DNA of 5,000 nt, from positions 1 through 5,000 of the forward strand of contig DBRW01000018.1 of the NCBI GenBank assembly GCA_002306075.1, written 5' to 3'. Origin of the DNA: Synergistaceae bacterium UBA1358 (lineage in GTDB: Bacteria; Synergistota; Synergistia; Synergistales; Synergistaceae). Shown here piece after piece: positions 1 through 5,000 of the stretch (position 1 is the first letter of the stretch; each line of letters starts with the position of its first letter). A program made the position numbers and the translations under genes. The notes beneath the pieces were generated by a model. That model worked only from the letters and a program-made list of their open reading frames with translations. It searched no databases and was not told the DNA's origin.

Positions 1-510
1 CTTGAACCCAAGATCCTTCTGTGCGACGAAGCGACTTCCGCGCTTGACCCAAAGACCACCATATCGATCCTGGAACTGCTGATGGACATCAACAAAAAAC
101 TGGGAGTAACGATAATAGTCGTCACCCACCAGATGGAAGTGGTCAAGATGATCTGCAACAAAGTAGTGATACTCGACGGCGGCAGGATAGTCGCATCAGG
201 GGATACCGACAAACTCTTCCTTGCCCCGGGAGAAGAGCTCCGCAAGCTCATCACGGACGATTACGCCGTTATCCCCTCTGGGACGAACATAAGGCTCATG
301 TTCCCCCGCGAGATAGCCAACGAAAGCATCATCACGAGCATGGCGAGAGAGCTGGACATAAACTTCTCGGTAGTCGGGGGAAGGATCGAAAGATACAGGG
401 AAACTGTGATGGGATTTCTGATAATAAACGTCTCTGACTCAGATTTTGACAGGGTCGTAGACTGGCTTGGCAAAAACGGGATGTTCTGGGAGGTAATGCG
501 TGATGCTTAA
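1..510 (+). CDS. metN: Methionine ABC importer ATP-binding subunit MetN, C-terminal part (5' end outside window)
   Basis: This is the ATPase that powers D/L-methionine import through MetI, acting on the cytoplasmic face of the inner membrane. The reading frame is open from the first base and gives 169 residues, about half of the usual length of roughly 340. The Walker A and LSGGQ signature lie off the left edge. Visible are the Walker B and D-loop (LLCDEATSALDP, residues 6-17), with E10 as the catalytic glutamate, and the H-switch (THQMEVV, H43). From about residue 98 to the end is a small alpha/beta domain that fits the NIL/C2 regulatory domain of MetN, which in E. coli binds methionine and inhibits transport when the internal pool is high. 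The ATG at 82 is internal and not the start. The stop overlaps metI, and the MetI and MetQ homologues downstream confirm the assignment. Confidence 0.95.
   Translation, partial: LEPKILLCDEATSALDPKTTISILELLMDINKKLGVTIIVVTHQMEVVKMICNKVVILDGGRIVASGDTDKLFLAPGEELRKLITDDYAVIPSGTNIRLMFPREIANESIITSMARELDINFSVVGGRIERYRETVMGFLIINVSDSDFDRVVDWLGKNGMFWEVMRDA
488..494 (+). promoter_or_regulatory. Ribosome binding site of metI
   Basis: GGGAGGT sits inside the last metN codons. It is 8 bases before the ATG at 503 and only 5 before the alternative GTG at 500. The spacing favours the ATG as the metI start and suggests translational coupling to metN. Confidence 0.7.
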
Positions 511-1138
511 CGAACTTATGTTTGCGCTTTGGGAGACTTTGTACATGGTTGCCCTGTCCACTCTTTTTTCGGGGATATTCGGGTTTGCCGTGGCGATCGT
601 GATGATACTTACGGGAAACGGGGGGCTGAGGTCCAATAAGGTCGTCTACTCCATACTGAACGCCATAGTCAACCTGCTGCGCTCGTTCCCGTTCATAATC
701 CTGATGATCGCAATAATACCGCTCACCAGGCTGATCGCCGGCACTTCCATAGGAAGCACCGCCTCGATAGTTCCTCTGACCATAGCGGCGACTCCTTTTG
801 TCGCACGTCTTATGGAGGGAAGCCTTCTCGAGGTAGACCCCGGAGTTGTCGAGGCGGCAAAGTCGTTCGGGGCCGGTGACATGCAGATCGTCTTCGGAGT
901 GATGGTAAAGGAGGCAATGCCCTCTATTGTCCTCAACTGGGCGGTGGTCGCGATAAACCTTCTGGGGTATTCGGCAATGGCAGGCGTGGTCGGCGGCGGC
1001 GGATTGGGAGACCTTGCGATAAAGTACGGATACAACAGGTTCCAGACAGACGTGATGATCTATTCCGTAGCGATCCTGATCGTAATAGTGCAGGCTATCC
1101 AGTCTATAGGCAACAGGGTCTACGAAAAGATCAAATAG
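503..1138 (+). CDS. metI: Methionine ABC importer permease MetI
   Basis: This is the inner-membrane channel subunit of the methionine importer; it works as a dimer with MetN on the cytoplasmic side and MetQ outside. It has 211 residues, close to E. coli MetI (217). The ATG at 503 is preferred over the GTG at 500 because of its spacing from GGGAGGT; it overlaps the end of metN by 8 bases. About five hydrophobic segments are visible, near residues 11-37, 51-74, 87-108, 142-164 and 184-203. The coupling helix that docks on MetN is clear: EAA at 117-119, G123 and P140 in the order EAA-x3-G-x16-P. The family stretches RSFPFIILM (60-68), GTSIG (80-84) and GYSAMAGVVGGGGLG (155-169) closely follow known MetI proteins. 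No oddities were seen. The main alternative, a permease for another MetQ-type substrate, is less likely. Confidence 0.95.
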   Translation: MLNELMFALWETLYMVALSTLFSGIFGFAVAIVMILTGNGGLRSNKVVYSILNAIVNLLRSFPFIILMIAIIPLTRLIAGTSIGSTASIVPLTIAATPFVARLMEGSLLEVDPGVVEAAKSFGAGDMQIVFGVMVKEAMPSIVLNWAVVAINLLGYSAMAGVVGGGGLGDLAIKYGYNRFQTDVMIYSVAILIVIVQAIQSIGNRVYEKIK

Positions 1139-1149
1139 CATTCTGATCA

Positions 1150-1308
1150 ATGGCGACAGGAAGTTTTCTTAAGGAGGTGGAGCCTATCGATAACGAGAGC
1201 GATATGTACGATATGCGCACGAGGACAATAAGGATGCCGCGAAGCACTCATGCGGCGATGACCTGCGGGGCTCGACCCCTTGAGAAGAAAGGAATGTGTG
1301 AGATATGA
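1150..1308 (+). CDS. Unrecognised Met-rich small ORF between metI and metQ (52 aa)
   Basis: I do not recognise this protein. The ORF begins 11 bases after the metI stop and ends in a TGA that overlaps the metQ ATG as ATGA (1305-1308), the geometry typical of translationally coupled genes. The 52-residue product would be soluble, with no membrane segment or signal peptide. It starts MATGSFLKEVEPID, has a basic centre (MRTRTIRMPRSTH, 22-34) and ends ARPLEKKGMCEI. Six residues are Met (1, 19, 22, 29, 37, 49) and two are Cys (39, 50). About 60% of codons end in G or C, in keeping with the neighbours. The weak point is the start: no good ribosome binding site precedes 1150, although reinitiation after metI is possible. 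Starts at 1204 or 1213 would also be in frame. The region could instead be an untranslated spacer that happens to be open. Confidence 0.4.
   Translation: MATGSFLKEVEPIDNESDMYDMRTRTIRMPRSTHAAMTCGARPLEKKGMCEI
1171..1180 (+). promoter_or_regulatory. Strong Shine-Dalgarno-like sequence without a well-placed start codon
   Basis: AAGGAGGTGG is a near-perfect complement to the 3' end of 16S rRNA. No ATG, GTG or TTG lies 4-12 bases downstream; the nearest ATG is at 1204, 23 bases away. The motif is in frame within the small ORF (Lys-Glu-Val-Glu), so it could be an internal pause or standby site, a remnant, or chance. Confidence 0.35.
1267..1279 (+). repeat. Short GC hairpin just before the metQ ribosome binding site
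   Basis: GGGG-CTCGA-CCCC can form a 4-bp all-GC stem with a 5-base loop, ending 8 bases before the AAAGGA of metQ. It might influence access to that site, but a stem this short can also be chance. Confidence 0.2.
1288..1293 (+). promoter_or_regulatory. Ribosome binding site of metQ
   Basis: AAAGGA lies 11 bases before the metQ ATG at 1305. It is weaker and further away than the metI site, which fits partial dependence on coupling to upstream translation. Confidence 0.5.
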
Positions 1309-2084
1309 AGAAAATCGCATTGGCGATTCTGCTTTCCCTGATAATACCCGCGGCACTTTTTGCCGCCGACAAGAGCATCTCCGTCGGAGTGACCCCCTTC
1401 CCCCACAAGGATATAATGGTGATAGTCAAGGATCTCCTGAAAAAAGAGGGATATGATCTCAATATAAAGGAATTTACAGACTATGTGACGCCGAACACCG
1501 CACTGGCCGAGGGAAGCCTCGATGCCAACTTCTTCCAGCACGTGCCCTACCTTGAAAACACGAACAAGGAGAAGAAGCTGGATCTTGTATGGGTCGCAAA
1601 GGTCCACATCGAGCCTCTCGGTCTCTATTCGAACAAGATCAAGAAGCTGAACGAGCTGAAAAACGGAGCCCAGATAGCAATACCGAACGATGCTACCAAC
1701 TGTGCAAGGGCCCTCAGACTGCTTGAAAAGAACGGCCTTATAAAAGTTAAGGCGGGAGAGCTTGTAACTGCCAGGGACATAACGGACAACCCCAAAAAGA
1801 TAAAGATAAGAGAGATCGAAGCAGCCCAGCTTCCAAGGACCCTTCCCGATGTTGACGCATCCGTTATCAACACAAATTTTGCCGTTGAGGCAAAACTGAT
1901 CCCAGCAAAAGACGCCATCATCATCGAAGGCAAGGACTCCCCCTATGCAAATGTCATAGCGGTAAGGGCGGCTGACAAGAACAGCCCCGCTGTGAAAGCG
2001 CTTGTAAAGGCGGCCAATTCCCCCGAAGTCAAAAAGTTCATCGAAACCGAGCTCGTGCCAAAGGGGATAGTCCCGGCATTCTAA
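1305..2084 (+). CDS. metQ: Methionine-binding protein MetQ (NlpA family), apparently not a lipoprotein
   Basis: This is the substrate-binding protein that captures methionine outside the inner membrane and delivers it to MetI/MetN. It has 259 residues, the normal size. Residues 1-20 form a signal peptide (KK, hydrophobic core, then LFA before ADKS), best read as a signal peptidase I site after A20. Most MetQ/NlpA proteins carry a lipobox cysteine at this point; here there is none, and the only Cys in the protein is C133. Family landmarks are VGVTPFPHKDIM (28-39), DYVTPNTALAEG (59-70), DANFFQHVPYL (73-83), IPNDATNCARAL (126-137), AAQLPRTLPDVDASVINTN (173-191) and DSPYANVIAVR (211-221). The aromatic, Arg and Asn positions known to line the methionine pocket in MetQ appear kept. 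The gene is last in the operon and is followed by a terminator. Specificity for a related amino acid cannot be ruled out. Confidence 0.94.
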   Translation: MKKIALAILLSLIIPAALFAADKSISVGVTPFPHKDIMVIVKDLLKKEGYDLNIKEFTDYVTPNTALAEGSLDANFFQHVPYLENTNKEKKLDLVWVAKVHIEPLGLYSNKIKKLNELKNGAQIAIPNDATNCARALRLLEKNGLIKVKAGELVTARDITDNPKKIKIREIEAAQLPRTLPDVDASVINTNFAVEAKLIPAKDAIIIEGKDSPYANVIAVRAADKNSPAVKALVKAANSPEVKKFIETELVPKGIVPAF

Positions 2085-2115
2085 GGTCACCGAGCCGCAA
2101 TACCGCATTTTAAAT

Positions 2116-2155
2116 AAAAAGAGAGGGAGCTTCTCATGAAGCCCCCTCTCTTTTT
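2116..2155. terminator. Bidirectional rho-independent terminator between metQ and the glutamine synthetase gene
   Basis: An inverted repeat pairs 2116-2133 with 2138-2155. The stem is AAAAAGAGAGGG with CCCTCTCTTTTT, then one A/C mismatch, then GCTTC with GAAGC around a TCAT loop. It has a T run on the + strand and, read in reverse, an equal T run on the - strand. It lies 31 bases after the metQ stop and just past the end of the convergent gene, so it can serve both. Confidence 0.9.
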
Positions 2156-2170
2156 GAGTGCGGATGAAAC

Positions 2171-3523
2171 TTAGAAATAAAGTTCGTACTCCTGAGGGGT
2201 CGGGGCGTTGTAAACGTATTCGGCCTCAGCCTTTTTGGCCTTTATCCAAAGTTCGATAAGCTTGTCCGGGAATACCGGCGCGAGGTATTCCCGGTCGTTC
2301 TCAAGCCCCTTCAGGACCGCATTGAGGTCAAGCGGGAAGGTCAGTTCCTCATTGGCTTCCTGTGACTGGTAGCCCATCTTCACTGGGTCATATCCTTTGA
2401 GTATGCCGTCAGCTCCGGCGAGGACCATTGCAGCAAGGAAGAAGTAGATGTTGGAGGATGCATCGCCGGTGCGATACTCGATACGTGTCTCATCCTTGTT
2501 CACGTATCCGGGTATCCTGACGGCCGCCGCACGCGATCCCTTTGCGAAGGTCGCGCTCACGGGAGCCTCATAACCCAGTACCAGGCGCCTGTAACTGTTG
2601 GTGCTCGGACATGCGAAAGCCAGGAGGCTGCCCGAAAGACTGTGCTTCAGTATCCCTGCCGTGTATGAGAGTCCTGTTTCCGACAGGTTGAAAAGTTTTT
2701 TGCCGGGGAAGATCGACTTCTTCTTTTTTTCAAGGAACTGGTGGATGTGCATGCCATTTCCGGGCATCCTGTAGAGTGGCTTGGGCATGAATGTCACATA
2801 GAGGCCCATCTCATCCGCGACCTGCTTTATGATCCACTTGGCCAGGGAGACCCAGTCGCCCGCCTTGTCGATGTCCATGAAGTCAAGCTCTATCTCGAGC
2901 TGAGATATGGCCACCTCATGATGGTGGTACTTGACCGGTATCCCTGCTATCTCCATCAGTTGGACCGTTTCGTTGCGGAAGTCCATATACCTGTCTTCCG
3001 GCGGCATCCTGTGGTATGCCTTATGGGGATCCACCCTGGGTGCCGAGGAAAAGCCTTCCCCCATGCCTTCGGCTGACGTAACCCTGTACGAGGAGTGGTC
3101 GATCCCCGTCGAGTATTCCACATCCTCAAAGGCATAGTATTCAAGTTCCACAAGGACCTTCGCGTTGTCCGCTATACCCTTTTTATTAAGGAATTCCTTT
3201 GTCATTTTCACGATGTTCCTGGGATACTGATCGAACTTTTCCCTTTCTGTAGATACTACATCGCACAGCACGTGGAGCATCCTGTGATCGCCCCGTATTT
3301 CGAAGAAAGCGGTGGACATGTCGGGGATAGCTACCATGTCGGAGTTGCTGACTTTGGCGTATCCATAGTTGGAAGCGTCAAACCCTATGCCTTCTTTTAA
3401 TACCTTTTCGCTGGCGTAGGCGCGCGGAAGAGAGACGCTTCTGATATTTCCCAGAATATCCACCATAAGCAAGTTGACAAAATCAGTATCTTCAAGGTCC
3501 CAGGCAAAACGTTCAAGCTGCAT
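2171..3523 (-). CDS. Type I glutamine synthetase family protein (divergent, 450 aa)
   Basis: Glutamine synthetase joins ammonia to glutamate using ATP, in the cytoplasm, as a dodecamer in type I enzymes. The 450-residue length fits the short type I form. The start at 3523 follows GGAGGG by 7 bases. Expected catalytic positions are present: D49 (FDASN), E126 and E128 (ELEYYAFED), the HHHEVA segment (200-205) with E203 and E210, H259 in GNGMHIH, R313 and E319 (NSYRRLVLGYEAP, 309-321), R331, R336, and E349/R351 (TRIEYR). The C-terminal end PTPQEYELYF is typical. Some signatures differ: the usual NRS is SRA (330-332), and the segment after EYR is TGDASSNIY where most enzymes have a PDPxxNPY-like stretch. 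No adenylylation-site motif of the NLYDLPPEE type is seen. I infer an active ligase. A role in gamma-glutamylation of another amine is possible, so I give no gene symbol. Confidence 0.88.
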   Translation of the reverse strand: MQLERFAWDLEDTDFVNLLMVDILGNIRSVSLPRAYASEKVLKEGIGFDASNYGYAKVSNSDMVAIPDMSTAFFEIRGDHRMLHVLCDVVSTEREKFDQYPRNIVKMTKEFLNKKGIADNAKVLVELEYYAFEDVEYSTGIDHSSYRVTSAEGMGEGFSSAPRVDPHKAYHRMPPEDRYMDFRNETVQLMEIAGIPVKYHHHEVAISQLEIELDFMDIDKAGDWVSLAKWIIKQVADEMGLYVTFMPKPLYRMPGNGMHIHQFLEKKKKSIFPGKKLFNLSETGLSYTAGILKHSLSGSLLAFACPSTNSYRRLVLGYEAPVSATFAKGSRAAAVRIPGYVNKDETRIEYRTGDASSNIYFFLAAMVLAGADGILKGYDPVKMGYQSQEANEELTFPLDLNAVLKGLENDREYLAPVFPDKLIELWIKAKKAEAEYVYNAPTPQEYELYF

Positions 3524-3530
3524 TCGTTAT

Positions 3531-3536
3531 CCCTCC
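3531..3536 (-). promoter_or_regulatory. Ribosome binding site of the glutamine synthetase gene
   Basis: On the minus strand GGAGGG stands 7 bases before the ATG at 3523-3521. This is strong, well spaced, and fixes the start. Confidence 0.8.
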
Positions 3537-3575
3537 ATGGATTGTCTTTTGAAGCGTATCCATCTTTTTATGGGT

Positions 3576-3603
3576 GGAATAGCAAAGAGTTTAGCACTGT
3601 AAA
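3576..3603 (-). promoter_or_regulatory. Possible sigma-70 type promoter for the glutamine synthetase gene
   Basis: On the minus strand TTTACA (3603-3598) is separated by 16 bases from TATTCC (3581-3576), which is preceded by TGC, an extended -10 element. Transcription would start near 3569, giving a leader of about 45 bases. The match is modest and found by eye in AT-rich DNA. The gene needs a promoter in this gap if the hairpin at 3817-3857 ends the upstream transcript. Confidence 0.3.
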
Positions 3604-3816
3604 GGGCAAATTGGAAAGGTAAGATCAGATTGCAAATAACGATTTTTTGTAAAGTTGAGCATTGCCTTTCGGAGGAGGGGCAATTCATTTTCGTGTCTAT
3701 AATAGAAGATAGAATAATATGACCGGACGGCTGGACCTGGATAGCGGGAGAAGTATAAAAGGCCTTTGTATATATAAAAGGAAGAACATTCTGCCGGAAA
3801 TGGCATTGTAAGGATC

Positions 3817-3857
3817 AAACAGCAGGGCAGGCTCATAAAGAGCCTGCCCTGCTGTTT
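3817..3857 (-). terminator. Perfect 18-bp hairpin, probable terminator of the cstA-type gene
   Basis: Bases 3817-3834 pair without mismatch with 3840-3857 around a 5-base loop (ATAAA on the + strand). The outer end is AAAC/GTTT and the core is GCAGGGCAGGCTC. It begins 30 bases after the cstA-type stop codon on the minus strand. The T run after the stem is short (TTT, then GATCC), so termination rests on the very stable stem. It would also insulate the glutamine synthetase gene from read-through. Confidence 0.75.
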
Positions 3858-3887
3858 CTCGATAGAGCAATATTCGCTTTTTTCTTA

Positions 3888-4979
3888 TTACTGTGCTTTT
3901 TCCAGTTTAAGCGCCTTAAGTCCCTCTCTTACCATCAGTACCGCAAGTACCAGAAGTATCGCAGATATGGCGGCAAGGGGATAGTTCGGACTCGGACTGG
4001 TCATTGTCGTTTTGATCTCGATCACCAGCCCGGCCATGCTTGTCACCAGCATGAACCAGAAGGGTACGATAAGGAATGTTGCCTTTTTCTTGAGTCCGCG
4101 GATGATCCATACTGCGATGCCGAGGAGGGCAAGTGCTGCGACGAGCTGGTTGGAAGCTCCGAATACCGGCCATATCATTGCCCACGCGGCTATGACCTTG
4201 CCGGAAGCGTCGGTCGTTTTAACGTACACCAGGCCAAGCGCGACAGCTATCGCGATGATCGTTGCGAGGTACTTCCCGATCTTACCTCCGGAGAACTCCT
4301 GTATCTGATAACGTGCAAGCCTTGTTGCCGTATCAAGCGATGTGAGAAGGAAGCCGTTGATCGCGATGGCTCCAAGCCTCGTTCCAAGGACTGGATCGAT
4401 CCCCACTATCGTGCAGAACTGTCCGAAGCCCGCCGCAAATGTTCCGACCGGCCCGCCCTTCTGGATCCCGCCTGCCACCATCAGTGTGCCGATGGCGATG
4501 ACTGCAACAAGCCCTTCGAGGAGCATTGCTCCGTAGCCGACGGGCAGGGAGTCTCTCTCATGGCACAGCTGCTTCGAAGTCGTTCCGCTGCCGACCAGGG
4601 AGTGGAATCCGGAGATAGCGCCGCATGCGACGATAACGAAGAGCATCGGCCAGAGGTGAAGTTTCGTAAGGCCAAAATACTTGACATTGTCGGCGATCAT
4701 CGGGACCGCACCGCTGTCCATCTTTGCTCCGAACAGCATTCCTATCGCGCCTATCGCGACTGCAAAATAGAGGAAGAAGGAGGCAAGATAGTCTCTGGGC
4801 TGAAGGAGCAGCCAGACGGGAAGCACCGATGCTGCCAGGATGTATATGGCAAGGAATATGTTCCATTGGTCTGCCGAGTGGGTGAACATTGCAGCAACAA
4901 AGGGCCAGTCCCCGCCTTTGAATGAGCATATGGCAACTATTATGAGCATGAATACCGTGACTATTTTAAAGTTAAGATC
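3888..4979 (-). CDS. cstA: CstA family carbon starvation / pyruvate carrier, N-terminal part missing or frame-disrupted
   Basis: CstA family proteins are inner-membrane carriers. The E. coli members CstA and BtsT take up pyruvate, and peptide uptake has been proposed for others. The visible frame runs from an in-frame TGA at 4980-4982 to the stop at 3888. Counting from the first ATG (4949) it has 353 residues, whereas family members have about 480-700. The conserved N-terminal segments are not seen. Family landmarks from that ATG are LPVWLLLQPRDYL (43-55), CGAISGFHSLVGSGTT (109-124), TSLDTATRLARY (203-214) and WPVFGASNQL (260-269). About nine or ten hydrophobic segments span the protein and it ends in a short charged tail. 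The ATG at 4949 has no ribosome binding site and sits inside a hydrophobic segment, so it is unlikely to be the true start. The 5' part should lie beyond the right edge. Assignment to the family is firm; the substrate is inferred. Confidence 0.85.
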   Translation of the reverse strand, partial: DLNFKIVTVFMLIIVAICSFKGGDWPFVAAMFTHSADQWNIFLAIYILAASVLPVWLLLQPRDYLASFFLYFAVAIGAIGMLFGAKMDSGAVPMIADNVKYFGLTKLHLWPMLFVIVACGAISGFHSLVGSGTTSKQLCHERDSLPVGYGAMLLEGLVAVIAIGTLMVAGGIQKGGPVGTFAAGFGQFCTIVGIDPVLGTRLGAIAINGFLLTSLDTATRLARYQIQEFSGGKIGKYLATIIAIAVALGLVYVKTTDASGKVIAAWAMIWPVFGASNQLVAALALLGIAVWIIRGLKKKATFLIVPFWFMLVTSMAGLVIEIKTTMTSPSPNYPLAAISAILLVLAVLMVREGLKALKLEKAQ

Positions 4980-5000
4980 TCAAACTTCGCAGTAAAGAAG
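4961..5000 (-). other. Frame break in cstA at a T-TTA-AAA heptamer followed by TAG
   Basis: On the minus strand the cstA frame meets TGA at 4982-4980. The frame read from base 4999 is open from the window edge to TAG at 4963-4961 and would encode FFTAKFEILTLK. Its last sense codons read ACT TTA AAA, so T-TTA-AAA (4970-4964) is in the correct phase for a -1 slip. A slip there, or one more A in the A run, would continue as IVTVFMLIIVAI in the cstA frame. Whether the upstream 12 residues belong to cstA cannot be seen within the window. Confidence 0.45.

Larger units (their letters stand above)
3524..3816. other. Intergenic region upstream of the glutamine synthetase gene
   Basis: I see no convincing gene in these 293 bases. 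Minus-strand frames that are open here lack a ribosome binding site and resemble no family. The region is AT-rich in places. It contains the possible promoter at 3576-3603 and an imperfect inverted repeat at 3661-3684 (ATTGCC and GGCAAT around a purine-rich centre). It also has two TATAAAAGG copies near 3754-3781. No recognisable riboswitch or tRNA is visible. Confidence 0.6.

Noticed and set aside
332..1150. Long open frame of 272 codons on the minus strand across metN and metI
   Set aside because: It lies antisense to two well-recognised genes, is rich in Arg, His and Ser in no family pattern, and has no ribosome binding site. It is a by-product of codon bias.
1200..1215. Direct repeat CGATATG at 1200-1206 and 1209-1215
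   Set aside because: Seven bases twice is too short to be distinguished from chance.
1139..1304. Possible SAM riboswitch or other known methionine-sensing RNA in the metI-metQ gap
   Set aside because: I could not find the paired arms expected of SAM riboswitch classes; only short local hairpins are visible.
1248..2108. Open frame of 286 codons on the minus strand across metQ
   Set aside because: It is fully antisense to metQ, resembles no family and ends within the metI-metQ gap; it reflects codon bias.
3671..3720. GGAGGAGGGG on the plus strand as a ribosome binding site for a small gene, with TATAAT at 3698-3703 as a -10 box
   Set aside because: Only a nine-codon frame from a GTG follows, and no -35 element sits at the right distance from TATAAT.
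3591..3836. Minus-strand frame of 81 codons in the intergenic region
   Set aside because: Its ATG falls inside the terminator hairpin, there is no ribosome binding site, and the composition is not protein-like.
4560..4925. Plus-strand frame of 121 codons opposite cstA
   Set aside because: It is antisense to conserved CstA motifs and the translation has no recognisable domain.

Overview
The window suggests an anaerobic, amino-acid-using diderm bacterium of moderate GC. Genes are closely packed, AGG and ATA codons are common, and strong GGAGG-type ribosome binding sites are used. The combination of a MetNIQ importer, a divergent short type I glutamine synthetase and a CstA carrier, plus the overall protein flavour, makes me lean to Synergistota. 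That placement is inference; nothing in the window proves it.

Layout. Bases 1-2084 (+) hold the end of a methionine ABC importer operon. They contain the C-terminal half of the ATPase MetN (its start lies outside the window), the permease MetI (overlapping metN), an unrecognised 52-residue Met-rich small ORF, and the substrate-binding protein MetQ. A symmetrical terminator hairpin (2116-2155) separates metQ from a convergent gene. Bases 2171-3523 (-) encode a complete type I glutamine synthetase family protein of 450 residues. It keeps the catalytic residues but has altered signature motifs. A 364-base intergenic region follows (3524-3887). It holds a possible glutamine synthetase promoter and, at its far end, a perfect 18-bp hairpin that probably terminates the next gene. 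Bases 3888 to the right edge (-) encode most of a CstA-type (carbon starvation / pyruvate carrier) membrane protein. Its reading frame is interrupted close to the window edge.

How the genes fit together. MetN, MetI and MetQ form one importer: MetQ captures methionine outside the inner membrane, MetI is the channel and MetN powers it. The NIL domain of MetN senses internal methionine. The glutamine synthetase-like enzyme and CstA are separate transcription units. Together the genes point to uptake and handling of amino acids, ammonia and small carboxylates.

The items most worth a second look are two. The first is the Met-rich small ORF fitted between metI and metQ, whose stop overlaps the metQ start as ATGA. 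The second is the cstA frame break, which falls exactly on a T-TTA-AAA heptamer followed by a stop codon. That could be a programmed -1 frameshift site, a natural mutation or a sequence error. I do not see a clearly new multi-gene system here.
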